From Rubripirellula obstinata (GTDB lineage: Bacteria; Planctomycetota; Planctomycetia; Pirellulales; Pirellulaceae), in NCBI RefSeq assembly GCF_001642955.1, contig NZ_LWSK01000011.1, positions 27,450 through 91,449 on the forward strand: a stretch of DNA of 64,000 nt, written 5' to 3'. The position numbers and the translations under genes were made by a program. A model generated the notes under the pieces. It searched no databases. It was given only the letters and a program-made list of their open reading frames with translations, and had not been told where the DNA came from. This document shows, in pieces, positions 27,901-37,048 of this stretch. The first letter of the stretch is position 1; the number at the start of each line of letters is the position of its first letter.

Positions 27901-30900
27901 TCAAACGGAAGAGCGGCATTGGGACGGAATCGAAGGAAAAGCCCAAGCACGAAATGGCGGTTGCGTCGGAGCGTTCGCGAACTCACATCGTGGTTGAAGC
28001 AGCTTGTGAACACAACTTGAAGTCCGTCGATGTCGAAGTCCCACGCGATGCGATGACGGTATTTTGCGGTCCATCGGGCAGTGGTAAAAGCTCGCTGGCG
28101 ATGGACACTATCTATGCCGAAGGCCAACGCCGTTACGTTGAATCGCTTTCGTCCTACGCTCGGCAATTTATCGGACAGGTTCAAAAGCCACACGTCGAAC
28201 GGATCGAGGGGCTGTCACCAGCGGTTGCACTGGAGCAGAAGAATCTCGGTCACAGCCCGCGCAGTACCGTCGGCACGGTGACGGAGGTTTATGACTACCT
28301 GCGGATCTTGATGGCTCGGCTGGGCACGATGCATTGTCCCGATTGTCAGATTCCCGTGGGAACTCAGACGCCCGATCAAATTGTTGACAAGGTGATGCGG
28401 CACGATGCGGGAACCAAGGCGTTGTTGTTGGCACCGATCGACGTCCAAGCGGGTGAGGGTGCCAAGGATACCTGGGCATCGCTGCGTAGTTTGGGTTACC
28501 AACGTGTTCGCATCGATGGAAAAACGACGACGCTGGACACCGCACCGGCGCTGGATCCACGTCAAAAACAAACCGTTCAAGTGGTCGTTGACCGGATTTC
28601 CATCGCGGCCGAAGAACGATCTCGGATTAGCGATAGTGTCGAACAGGCCTTGTCGCTGGGGATCGGTGTACTGGAATTGGCGATCGCTGACGAGGACCGC
28701 GACGAAGAACGCTGGGGCAGCGAAACGCATTCGCAGCACTTGGTGTGCGGTGATTGCGGACGATCGTTCCCCGAATTGACGCCTCACCACTTTTCGTTCA
28801 ACTCGGCGATCGGTTGGTGTTCGTCCTGCGAAGGTCTGGGGTCACAGACTGGCACCAATCCGGCGGCATTGGTTGGCCCGCAAACGCAATCGCTTGCCGA
28901 AGGTGTGGCGTTGTTGTGGCCAAGCGTTGATCAATCCGTATCGACGTGGATGTTGGCGGCTCTGTCGCGTCACGCTGGTATTCGCACTGATGTGCCGTTC
29001 ACGGATCTGACGGTTTCTGAAAAGCGTGTTTTGTACCGTGGTACGGGCAATGCGTGGATTGAAGTTCAGGAACGTGACACGAAAGAAAAATCGGTCAGCA
29101 AGAAAACGGTCTTTCGTTATCAGTTCAAAGGTTTCTATCCGGCGTTGGAAGAAGCGTCGCGATTGACACCGGGGCTGCGAGGTAAGCTGGAACAATTCAC
29201 CGACGAGATTGATTGCGCGGCCTGCGATGGATCACGGCTTCGTGAAGAATCTTCGGCGACCCGGTTTCGCGGACGCACGATCGCCGACTTGGTTCACATG
29301 CCGCTGGACCGATTGGCGGATGAAGTGAAGTCGTGGAAGATGGACACACGCGAAAAGAAGATCGCGGGCGAATTGATTCGTGAAGTTCAATCACGAGTCG
29401 GGTTTTTGCTGGATGTTGGCTTGGATTACTTGACGCTGCATCGCGGTGCGGCGACTTTGTCGGGCGGCGAGGCGCAGCGAATTCGATTGGCTGGCCAACT
29501 TGGCAGCGGTTTGTGTGGCGTGCTTTATGTGCTGGATGAGCCGACGATCGGATTGCACCCGCGCGACAACTTGCGATTGCTGGGGGCGCTGCATCGGCTT
29601 CGCGATCAGGGCAACACGCTGCTGGTTGTGGAACACGATCACGATGTGATTCAGGGCAGCGATTATCTGTGTGATTTTGGCCCGCGTGCCGGTCGTCATG
29701 GCGGTCGTGTGGTGGCACGTGGTGCGCCGGACGATGTTCAGCCAGCCGAAACGTCGGTGACTCGCGGTTACATCGATGGTACCAAGTCGATTCCGGTTCC
29801 GACGTCGCGGCGTCCGGTGATGTCGGACACTGGGCAACCGCTGGTGGAAATGCTGAAGATCATTGGTGCTCGCGAGAACAATCTGCAGAACGTTGACCTG
29901 GATCTTCCGCTTGGCGTGATGACCGCGATCACTGGTCCCAGCGGTAGCGGCAAGAGTTCATTGATCGACGGTATCTTGTATCCCGTTTTGGCTAGGCGAT
30001 TGCACCGTGCCAAGGGACGTCCCGGCAGGCACGACAAAATCGAAGGCGTTCGGCACATCGACAAAGTGATCCGTGTCGATCAATCGCCGCTTGGGAATTC
30101 GCCCAGCAGTAATCCAGCGACCTACACCGGCGCGTTCGATCACATTCGCAACTTGTTTGCCGAACTACCCGAAGCAGCGGAGCGAAGGTTTTCGGCGCGG
30201 ACGTTCAGCTTTAACGTGGCCGGTGGTCGTTGCGAAACCTGCGAGGGCAACGGAACGCTGAAAATCGAAATGCACTTCCTGCCGGACGTGTACGTTCCTT
30301 GCGAGGAATGTAATTCACGCCGTTACAATGACGAAGTTTTGCAGGTGAAACTGCATGGAAAGTCGATCGCGGATGTGTTGGACATGCCCTGCGGCGAAGC
30401 GGCTGAATTGTTTTCGTCTTACCCAAAGATTCATCGCATCGTGCAAACGTTGTGCGACGTTGGTTTGGATTACGTGACGCTTGGTCAATCCGCACCAACG
30501 CTGTCGGGCGGTGAAGCACAGCGGGTGAAGTTGGCCGCTGAACTTGCACGACCGGTGACGGGCAGCACGTTGTACTTGCTGGACGAACCGACAACGGGAC
30601 TGCACTTTGACGACATCGAAAAGCTGATGAATGTGACTCAGCGGTTGGTGGACCTTGGCAACACAGTCGTGTTGATCGAGCACAATCTGGACGTGATTAA
30701 GTGTTGCGATTGGATTGTTGACATGGGCCCGGGGGCCGGTGTTCATGGTGGGCAAGTTGTCTTCACGGGCACGACCGAGCAGTTGGCGGCTACGGCCAAG
30801 GTGACCAAGTCGGCCAAAAAGCGTCATGCACCGGTGGACGGAATCAGCCTGACGGCGTCGTACTTGAAAGAAGCGATCGATAACTCGGTGCTGGTTCCCG

Positions 30901-31418
30901 GTAGCGAAAGTCGCCAAGACTTTCGGCCTGAGCCTGAACCTGAACCGCCGAAAATCTTGGCGACTTCCGCTACGAAGCAGGAGGACGAAACGCCTGTTGT
31001 GACCGATCCTTGGCAGGTGCTGGGACGTCGGTGGCATTCGTTGGGCAAGGGGTTCCCCACCGGGCAGGAACCCGAGTGGCCGCTGGAGATCGCTGACCAG
31101 ACCATGCAGCTAATCGAATCAGTGGCGGGCGACGATTCGTTAAGCTTCGATTCGCCCGGAAAGGTAACCGTTAAACTCAATGGGTCACGCTACGCATGGG
31201 CGACGATTGAAACTAAAATGCCAGAGTCGCTGAAAGTAACCTTGGCTGGTCCTGCCGAAGCGATTGACGAGGATGGTTTGCCCAGCCTGCGAATCGATCG
31301 ACCCGAGTCCAGGGGAAAGCAGACAAAGATCACGCTGAACCTAACCGAGGCCAAGCATGTCCGAAGTCGTAAACTAAAATCGTTCCTGCAAAACCACCTA
31401 GCCGCGTCGGTAGAATGA
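24975..31418 (+). CDS. uvrA: double-length UvrA excinuclease ATPase (two tandem UvrA modules)
   Basis: ATG 24975 (MTTTEIKVKGAREHNLRDVS) gives 2147 residues, more than twice a normal UvrA (about 940). Four Walker A motifs lie near residues 32, 674, 1031 and 1653, and four LSGGE signatures near 521, 862, 1493 and 1842. Each half has its own zinc-finger sequences (CGSCGQSF, CAACDGNG / CPVCQGKR; CGDCGRSF, CETCEGNG / CEECNSRR). So each half is a complete UvrA, and one chain would mimic the UvrA dimer that scans DNA for lesions in nucleotide excision repair. A tail of about 190 residues follows, joined by a linker read from a palindromic repeat (30901-30973). Double UvrA proteins are known in planctomycetes. 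Confidence 0.95.
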   Translation: MTTTEIKVKGAREHNLRDVSLTLPRGQLICFSGVSGSGKSSLAFDTLYAEGQRRYVESLSNYARQFMGQMPKPDVDLVSGLSPSISISQKSSGNNPRSTVGTITEIYDFLRVLYARVGTGHCPKCECEITAQSFDAIATRINDLPAEATVWVLAPLVRGQKGEFRDLFEDLRKQGFSRARVDGETYVLSDPPTLDRSRRHDVEVVVDRIEPDQRDRGRVTEAVQTALKLGDTTLMVSLSEANDPKAGPVKQDILFSSKYSCGSCGQSFKPPTPQLFSFNSPQGMCEACDGLGRLYTFVPELLIPDESLSVRKGAISLLGSWSEMGRYRRHIYQGVAEAMDAYFEFDKGTMLEGSWSDLSDEAKHVWLWGTNESMQFTWRSGAKTKKYSGDFDGFIPELLEKYKTTKNKMQLRQLEKNMSTIGCPDCDGARLNAQASAVRIKSGGLAASDPSAAPQGDLVALSLPDLCELSVDQLAAFFTDVRLGKTEQRIAGEALKEIRARIGFLLGVGLEYLTLGRTAPTLSGGESQRIRLAGQIGSGLVGVLYILDEPSIGLHPRDNDRLIETLQRLRDAGNTLIVVEHDEDTMRASDLIVDFGPGPGVKGGKIVAMGDVEKVMKSAKSVTGNFLSGKRSIEAAKELRPINEETQITIRGARFHNLKNVDVSIPLGTVCCVTGVSGSGKSSLIGGILEPALRNALNGAEQEIGDHDEITGLEHLDKTIAIDQSPIGRTPRSNPATYVKVFDEIRNLFAKLTEAKTRGYTASRFSFNVDGGRCAACDGNGATKLEMDFLADIWVKCPVCQGKRYNLETLSVKFKGQSIADVLEMDISEALKLFENIPKVADKLQTLVDVGLEYLKLGQPSPTLSGGEAQRIKLSRELSKRETGKTLYVLDEPTTGLHFADIELLLNVIHRLADHGNTIVIVEHNSDVIKTADWIIDLGPEGGAGGGTVIKAGRPTQIANEPNSYTGAALAKVLGIKRKSGIGTESKEKPKHEMAVASERSRTHIVVEAACEHNLKSVDVEVPRDAMTVFCGPSGSGKSSLAMDTIYAEGQRRYVESLSSYARQFIGQVQKPHVERIEGLSPAVALEQKNLGHSPRSTVGTVTEVYDYLRILMARLGTMHCPDCQIPVGTQTPDQIVDKVMRHDAGTKALLLAPIDVQAGEGAKDTWASLRSLGYQRVRIDGKTTTLDTAPALDPRQKQTVQVVVDRISIAAEERSRISDSVEQALSLGIGVLELAIADEDRDEERWGSETHSQHLVCGDCGRSFPELTPHHFSFNSAIGWCSSCEGLGSQTGTNPAALVGPQTQSLAEGVALLWPSVDQSVSTWMLAALSRHAGIRTDVPFTDLTVSEKRVLYRGTGNAWIEVQERDTKEKSVSKKTVFRYQFKGFYPALEEASRLTPGLRGKLEQFTDEIDCAACDGSRLREESSATRFRGRTIADLVHMPLDRLADEVKSWKMDTREKKIAGELIREVQSRVGFLLDVGLDYLTLHRGAATLSGGEAQRIRLAGQLGSGLCGVLYVLDEPTIGLHPRDNLRLLGALHRLRDQGNTLLVVEHDHDVIQGSDYLCDFGPRAGRHGGRVVARGAPDDVQPAETSVTRGYIDGTKSIPVPTSRRPVMSDTGQPLVEMLKIIGARENNLQNVDLDLPLGVMTAITGPSGSGKSSLIDGILYPVLARRLHRAKGRPGRHDKIEGVRHIDKVIRVDQSPLGNSPSSNPATYTGAFDHIRNLFAELPEAAERRFSARTFSFNVAGGRCETCEGNGTLKIEMHFLPDVYVPCEECNSRRYNDEVLQVKLHGKSIADVLDMPCGEAAELFSSYPKIHRIVQTLCDVGLDYVTLGQSAPTLSGGEAQRVKLAAELARPVTGSTLYLLDEPTTGLHFDDIEKLMNVTQRLVDLGNTVVLIEHNLDVIKCCDWIVDMGPGAGVHGGQVVFTGTTEQLAATAKVTKSAKKRHAPVDGISLTASYLKEAIDNSVLVPGSESRQDFRPEPEPEPPKILATSATKQEDETPVVTDPWQVLGRRWHSLGKGFPTGQEPEWPLEIADQTMQLIESVAGDDSLSFDSPGKVTVKLNGSRYAWATIETKMPESLKVTLAGPAEAIDEDGLPSLRIDRPESRGKQTKITLNLTEAKHVRSRKLKSFLQNHLAASVE
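30901..30973. repeat. palindromic repeat (family B) read in frame inside uvrA
   Basis: GTAGCGAAAGTCGCCAAGAC plus TTTCGG at 30901-30926 and its near-inverse at 30948-30973 match the intergenic repeats at 33686-33749 and 36726-36797. Here the unit is inside the uvrA frame and encodes SESRQDFRPEPEPEPPKILA, the linker between the second UvrA module and the C-terminal tail. Confidence 0.88.
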
Positions 31419-31542
31419 TCGTAAACGCTGGGTTTTATTGGTTTGGCAAAACGATGTGGGGGCAGAAAACGATATCTGAAAATCGAACCTGTAATGGTTT
31501 TGCCCCTCCATCGTTTTTGCCCAACTTACAAATCTAACTTCA

Positions 31543-33564
31543 ATGACCACCGAATCTCTGAACCTATTAGAAACGATCATGAACGACGGCGATTTAGCCC
31601 GTCGTTTGGAGGCCAATGGTTCTGAGAACACCAACACGGTTTCGATTGACACTCCGACTGCGTCGATCTCCCAGGGTGAAGCACTCGGCAACAATATCGT
31701 TCCGCGTCGCAACGTGGCATCGATGTCTCTGTCGCGACGGGCATCCGATGACCCTGATTATCGATTGGTCGGCGAATTGGGCAGCGGCGGGACGGCGGTG
31801 GTTTACCAGGCGCACCAGCGAGCCGTCGATCGCGAAGTCGCGGTCAAAATGCTTCGCAGCGAGTTAGCGGATAGCTATGTTTCGCGTGAGCGGTTTTTGA
31901 CCGAAGCGCGGGTCATTGGCGGATTGGATCACCCCAACGTGATCGCGTTGCATGAAGTCTATGTCGATGACGACGCCAATCTGTACTACTCGATGAAGCG
32001 GATCGACGGGACGAGTTGGGATAAGCAGATTGCCGACATGACGCCTCAGCAGAACGTCGAAACACTGCTGCGAGTCGCCGACGGAATTCGCTACGCGCAT
32101 TCACGTGGATTGATTCACCGCGACATCAAACCCGAAAATGTGATGTTGGGACGATTCGGGGAAGTGTTGCTGGCGGACTGGGGGCTGGCGATCAATCGGC
32201 AAGACGACAACGACGAAGCCGACCTGTATCAATCCATCGGCGGGACGCCCGCGTACATGCCGCCCGAATTGGCAACCGGATTCCACAGCGACATTGTTCT
32301 GCAAAGCGATGTCTACTTGTTGGGTGCGACGCTGTTCCAGATTTTGACTGGCTTTCCGCCGCACGATGGAAAGACGTTGATCGAGTGCATTTCCAACGCG
32401 TCGAAAAATGTGATCCGCGAAACTAACGTCGAAAGCGAGTTGATGGACGTTGCGATGAAGGCGATGGAAACCAATCCAGAGGACCGATACGCGACCGTCG
32501 ATGAGTTTATTGCAGCGATCAAACGGCACCGCCAACACGAAGAAAGCGTTCGTTTGACCAAGCGAGCCATCAGGCGGATTGAAGAATCCGATGGTAGCGA
32601 GCCTTATCGCGATTACAGCACTGCCGAAACGCTATTGAGTGAAGCGATTGAGCTTTGGAGTGGCAATCGTCGTGCGATTGAAATCAAAAAGAAGTTTCAA
32701 ATGCAGTTGGCAAAGCTTGCTTCGCAACGAGGCGATTTAGACTTGGCTGCAACGATCTATGAGTCGATTGACGAATCTGAATCCGATGATGCGAAGCGAC
32801 TGCGAAAGCAAATCAACCAGCGTGAAGTTGGCGAGCGAAAAGTGTCGCGGTATTCGGCGCTGTTCATCAAGTCGCCCGATCCGGGATTGTTGCTACAGCG
32901 GGAATCCGGAAAAGTGGTCGAGCTGAACGAAGCTTTTTCGAGGCTGTTTGGTTTTCAGCGAAGCGAAGTTGTCGGGAAAGCGATCGATGAAATCAATTTG
33001 TGGGTCTGCCCGAATCGTCGCGAAGACTTGGTCAAGGCGATGGAGAACCACGGCGAGGTCGATGAGTTTGAAGCCGTGCTTCAGCATCGTGATGGGCGTC
33101 GCGTGGATGTGTTAATCAACAGTCGCTCGGTCAAGGTCGAAGAAGAGGAGATGGTGGTATCGACGATCCGCGATATCTCGCTTCGCAAAAAAGCCGAGCA
33201 GGAACTTAACGAGAGCCGTCAGCGTTTGCGTGACATGCAGCGATTAGCCGGGTTGGCAACCTGGTCGTATGACGTGGTAACGGATCGCGTGTCATGGAGC
33301 CGCGAAACGTTTGACCTGACCGGTCGAAACCACGAAGAAGGATCGCCGACCAGCAAAGAGTACTTCGAGATGGTTCATCCCGACGACCAAGAACGCCTAC
33401 AACGCGCCGTTCGCAGCGCCATTGAATCGGGGATTGCTTACGAAATATCAATCTTGCAAAAAGTTGCCGGCGGCGAATACCGCGACGTCATCGTCCGCGG
33501 CCAACCGATCTTTGATGATCAGGGTAGGACGGTCGAAGTCTACGGTGTCGTGTTGCCGAAGTAG
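31543..33564 (+). CDS. serine/threonine protein kinase with C-terminal PAS domains
   Basis: The 673-aa product has a protein kinase domain from about residue 73: glycine loop GELGSGGTAVVY, catalytic Lys102 (VAVKML), catalytic loop HRDIKPEN, DWG in place of DFG, and GGTPAYMPPEL. A helical linker follows. Two PAS domains make up the C-terminus (PGLLLQRESGKVVELNEAFS with the PAC-like VSTIRDISLRKKAEQEL; then LATWSYDVVTDRVSWSRETF). No transmembrane segment is visible, so it probably senses a cytoplasmic signal. The combination of a Hanks kinase with PAS at the C-terminus is uncommon. A second ATG at 31579 is possible. Confidence 0.92.
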   Translation: MTTESLNLLETIMNDGDLARRLEANGSENTNTVSIDTPTASISQGEALGNNIVPRRNVASMSLSRRASDDPDYRLVGELGSGGTAVVYQAHQRAVDREVAVKMLRSELADSYVSRERFLTEARVIGGLDHPNVIALHEVYVDDDANLYYSMKRIDGTSWDKQIADMTPQQNVETLLRVADGIRYAHSRGLIHRDIKPENVMLGRFGEVLLADWGLAINRQDDNDEADLYQSIGGTPAYMPPELATGFHSDIVLQSDVYLLGATLFQILTGFPPHDGKTLIECISNASKNVIRETNVESELMDVAMKAMETNPEDRYATVDEFIAAIKRHRQHEESVRLTKRAIRRIEESDGSEPYRDYSTAETLLSEAIELWSGNRRAIEIKKKFQMQLAKLASQRGDLDLAATIYESIDESESDDAKRLRKQINQREVGERKVSRYSALFIKSPDPGLLLQRESGKVVELNEAFSRLFGFQRSEVVGKAIDEINLWVCPNRREDLVKAMENHGEVDEFEAVLQHRDGRRVDVLINSRSVKVEEEEMVVSTIRDISLRKKAEQELNESRQRLRDMQRLAGLATWSYDVVTDRVSWSRETFDLTGRNHEEGSPTSKEYFEMVHPDDQERLQRAVRSAIESGIAYEISILQKVAGGEYRDVIVRGQPIFDDQGRTVEVYGVVLPK

Positions 33565-33569
33565 GCAAA

Positions 33570-33809
33570 GTAGGCCGTAGCGAGTGAAGCGAGTTACGGC
33601 AAAGATGAAGCGCAACGTGCGACCTGCTCGTAGCTGATCCCGCCAGGGTTCAGTCAAGCTTAGGACCGTCGGAATAATAAGTGGCGTAGCGAAACTCGCC
33701 AAGAGTTTCGGCAACTCGACAAACCGAAAGTCTTGGCGACTTTCGCTACCAATTGTCTCGATGGTGCTTGAACGGATCTAGGACTGAACCCTGGCGGGAT
33801 CAGCTACGT
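33570..33809. repeat. intergenic block of three palindromic repeat families
   Basis: Family C (GTAGGCCGTAGCGAGTGAAG...) is at 33570-33601. Family A (core GATCCCGCCAGGGTTCAG) is at 33629-33655, with a perfect 27-bp inverted copy at 33783-33809. Family B is at 33686-33711 and 33724-33749 inside the family A pair. So one repeat family is nested within the arms of another, between converging genes. Confidence 0.9.
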
Positions 33810-33820
33810 TTTAAGACAGC

Positions 33821-36655
33821 CTACGGTACAACCGTGGTGGGAATCGACTCGACGTATCCATCGGGATTATTCTCGCTTCGCACCATCACTTCAAACGGGA
33901 AGGTTTGCGGTTGGTTGCTGCTAAGCACGACGTTGTATTCGACCGCTTCGCCCGGTGCTAAGTTTGGCACGTAGGGCAGCAGGACTTTGCCGTTCTTGAT
34001 TTCGTACAGTCCCAGTTCTGGGTTGGTCGTTGGCACTAGGTTTTCCAGCTTGACGCCATCGGCCAGCGGGAACTGAATGTCGATTTGGCTGTCGGGCGTG
34101 TTGGTGTCGTTGACCACGCGAATGGTGTATCGAATCGGATCGTTGACTCGTACTGGATTCGACAAACCGATGATCGATGTCTGCATGCGACCGCTACGCT
34201 GCGGGCCTAGCGGTGCAGGCGGCGGCAATTCATCAGGAGCACCTTGCAGTGGCTGCGGCGCGGCACCGCCGGGGATGCGTGGTGCAGGTGATGCAGGTGG
34301 CAAATCGGGTTGACGCGGCGGTGCAGGTGGTGGTGTTCCGTCCAAGATGTTGATCGATAGATCCGCGTTGGCGGTGGAGCCTTCTTCGCTTTGGGCACGG
34401 ACACGAACAGCCGCACGCGGGTTGATGTTGATCGCTCGGAACTTGCCGGCCAGCGGGACCGACGAACCGGCTTTGATTTCTGGCACGGTCCAACTGATGA
34501 TGTTTTGTCCCAGACGCGTTTGATCGGCACCTTCGGTGGCAAAGATCGGTTGCAGTTGAGGATCGAAAACCATTTCAACTTTTACGTTCTTTGCATCGCC
34601 GCGGCCTTCGTTAAAGATCTGTGCCGTTGCGGTGACTTCCTGACCAGTCGCCATGCGATCGATCGCATCGATGCGGGCGGACAGGACGGGTGTTTCAGGA
34701 ATTGGGTTGATCGCGGTGACGCAGGATTCGGCGACGGCACGCTGGCCGCCATCGGTGGTCGTTTCGACGTTGATGCATCGGCGACCGCTGGACGTCGGTG
34801 TGTAGATGACTTTCTTTTCCCAAGTTTCGCCGGGTTGCAATGCACCACCCTTGATGTCTTCGACGCGTACGTCACCCGATTCGTGAATCATGGCACCATC
34901 GCCGTTGACGACCAGCTTGGCATTGGTCAGCGGACGGTCGGATGTGTTTTTAACATCGATGATGAACGTGACCGGTTGGCCGGCTTCGACGCGAGTTTCA
35001 AGCGGACGGACGGCCAGCGACAATGATGGGCGGAAGATATCGACGCGAACGGTGTCTTCGCTGATCAGGCCGTCACCACGTGCGACATAGTTCAGGTCCA
35101 CGGGCGATTGGGCGACCACGTCCATGAACAGTTCAAGTTCGGTTTGCGGTGGGATCGTTCCGATTTCCCAAGAAACACTGTTGGGTAAAATCTGTGCAAA
35201 GCTATCGGCGCGAACGGCACTGGTGCCCGGTGGCAACGGAACGTCCACGCGAACATTGGTCGCTGGTTGGTTGCCTGGATTGGATACGACCGCAGCGACC
35301 GTGAAGGGAACGTTGAACGATGCGACTTCGGGAGCACCGGCGCGAATGGCCAACTTGGGTGATGACCAAGTGATGTACGTTTGGCCTTCGCCGAGTGTTA
35401 GCTTCGGCACGTTGTCCAGTTTTCCACCAGGGCGGATGACTTGCATGTTCACCAGTGCGGTTCCGCTGGTGCCGGGCGTCGGAACAAGCTGAGCCGCCGC
35501 GTCGCCAGATGCGTTGACAGGAACTTCGACCAGCGATGAACCGTTGGTTCCCGCAAAGGTTGCCAATTCAGGGTTCATGATTTCGTATCGCACGATCCAG
35601 CCTTCGGCGGGCAATCCACCTTCGCTGCGAGTGACATGCGTGTTCAGGTCGGCAGGTTGTCCGGCTGGCAAAATCTGATTCGATGGAAAGACCCACTTGG
35701 CATCGACCCAGTAGATCGTTGTGGTCGCTTTGCGTTGGTCCCAGCACTCGCTTTCCGGTGCCAGAACGGTGACGTGACTGACGCCTTCGCTGGGGCTGCT
35801 AATCGTGAGCCAGGTTTGGCCTTTTTCTAATTTGACATCGTCGCGCGGGTCAGTGTTGCCGCGAGTGATCAGCGTTTGCTTGGTGCTGGTGATGCCAATC
35901 GCATAGGACGGATCACGTTTTTCAGGGCGGGTGCTGGATCCGACCAGGCGGCCGATCACGCCGGGATCGTCATCGCCGACTTGGATGAAGTTGCCGACGC
36001 TATCGGGCGCGAGCATCCATTCTAATTTTTCGTTCATCTGCAAATAGCCGTCGGTTCCGCAGACACCGGACAGCAGCACGACTTCGCCGCCAACGGGCGC
36101 GACAACTTTCTGAGGCGACAGCAGGATGCAACCGCGTTTGCCGCGATCGGGCAGATTGCCAAGGCAGTTTCCGACACAAGTGTTGCCGGGGCAACCGCAA
36201 CCGGCGTCAATTTCGTCGCCAAGTAAAACGGCGCGAGGTCCGGTCAGGCAACTGCCGTTGCAGGCGGCGCTGGGGACGCAGGGTTCGTTGGATGCACCCA
36301 GGGCAGTTGATGCCGATGGAACGGCGCAAGGTGGTGGATCGACTGGTTCGGGGAAGGCGGGCGTGGGCCACGCGAAATCTGGTTTGCGAAAGCAGTTGCC
36401 AAAATTGCTGAGGCACGATCCGTTGCCAAGACAGCCGAGGCAACCACAGCCTTCACCACCGGAACCGGGCAACGCCAGGCCGGTGGTGGTGGGCAATGGT
36501 GAAAACAGGCAAGATCCGGTTGGATCAATTGCCGGTAATCGTAATCTCGTACAGCCCGATGAAACCGCCACCAATAACGCGATCGCAGTAACAGCCACGC
36601 ACAACATTAATTGCGGAAGCGGTGCGGTCGTTGATCGGTGGGTTGTTGTTTTCAT
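33821..36655 (-). CDS. DUF11 / conserved-repeat-domain surface lipoprotein
   Basis: The 944-aa product has a signal peptide with lipobox AVSSGC (Cys35), a Cys/Gly-rich N-terminal stretch (GCGCLGCLGNGSC, GCGCPGNTCVGNC), then several Ig-like DUF11 domains (NPGNQPATNVRVDVPLPPGT; NTSDRPLTNAKLVVNGDGAM; NEGRGDAKNVKVEMVFDPQL), a Pro-rich linker and a last DUF11-like domain (NDTNTPDSQIDIQFPLADGV). Such proteins are large cell-surface or periplasmic adhesin-like proteins in planctomycetes. The Cys-rich head may form disulfides or bind metal; that is inference. Confidence 0.85.
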   Translation of the reverse strand: MKTTTHRSTTAPLPQLMLCVAVTAIALLVAVSSGCTRLRLPAIDPTGSCLFSPLPTTTGLALPGSGGEGCGCLGCLGNGSCLSNFGNCFRKPDFAWPTPAFPEPVDPPPCAVPSASTALGASNEPCVPSAACNGSCLTGPRAVLLGDEIDAGCGCPGNTCVGNCLGNLPDRGKRGCILLSPQKVVAPVGGEVVLLSGVCGTDGYLQMNEKLEWMLAPDSVGNFIQVGDDDPGVIGRLVGSSTRPEKRDPSYAIGITSTKQTLITRGNTDPRDDVKLEKGQTWLTISSPSEGVSHVTVLAPESECWDQRKATTTIYWVDAKWVFPSNQILPAGQPADLNTHVTRSEGGLPAEGWIVRYEIMNPELATFAGTNGSSLVEVPVNASGDAAAQLVPTPGTSGTALVNMQVIRPGGKLDNVPKLTLGEGQTYITWSSPKLAIRAGAPEVASFNVPFTVAAVVSNPGNQPATNVRVDVPLPPGTSAVRADSFAQILPNSVSWEIGTIPPQTELELFMDVVAQSPVDLNYVARGDGLISEDTVRVDIFRPSLSLAVRPLETRVEAGQPVTFIIDVKNTSDRPLTNAKLVVNGDGAMIHESGDVRVEDIKGGALQPGETWEKKVIYTPTSSGRRCINVETTTDGGQRAVAESCVTAINPIPETPVLSARIDAIDRMATGQEVTATAQIFNEGRGDAKNVKVEMVFDPQLQPIFATEGADQTRLGQNIISWTVPEIKAGSSVPLAGKFRAININPRAAVRVRAQSEEGSTANADLSINILDGTPPPAPPRQPDLPPASPAPRIPGGAAPQPLQGAPDELPPPAPLGPQRSGRMQTSIIGLSNPVRVNDPIRYTIRVVNDTNTPDSQIDIQFPLADGVKLENLVPTTNPELGLYEIKNGKVLLPYVPNLAPGEAVEYNVVLSSNQPQTFPFEVMVRSENNPDGYVESIPTTVVP

Positions 36656-37048
36656 CGTTCCGTCGATTAAAACGCGATCGCGAAGCCAGGCTTGCGGTCA
36701 GCGGTTGTTGGGGGAATGGGGTTCCGTAGCGGAACTCGCCAAGATTTTCGGCGTCTTCCCATGTGGGATCACCGAAAGTCTTGGCGACTTCCGCTACAAG
36801 TGGTCCGAACAGATTTTGACCACTGAACGCTAGCACGCGAAACTTTGCCGTGTGGCGAAAATACAACGACTCGGGTGACTCTTTGCATCATTTTGGTTCG
36901 GAAGATGCGGTTTATCACAGTCGTTCAAGTTGTCGGAATTTGGCAGCCGCGCTATGATGCTGTTGTACGAACACTCGATGCCGTAACTCGCTTCACTCGC
37001 TACGGCCGTACGTTCACTACGTTTACTTTCCACTCTTGAGAACAACCG
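36656..37048. other. divergent intergenic region with repeat families B and C
   Basis: No gene is seen. Family B arms lie at 36726-36751 and 36772-36797, and a family C copy at 36979-37010. The region separates the divergent DUF11 lipoprotein and TraB-like genes, so promoters of both should be here. Confidence 0.8.
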
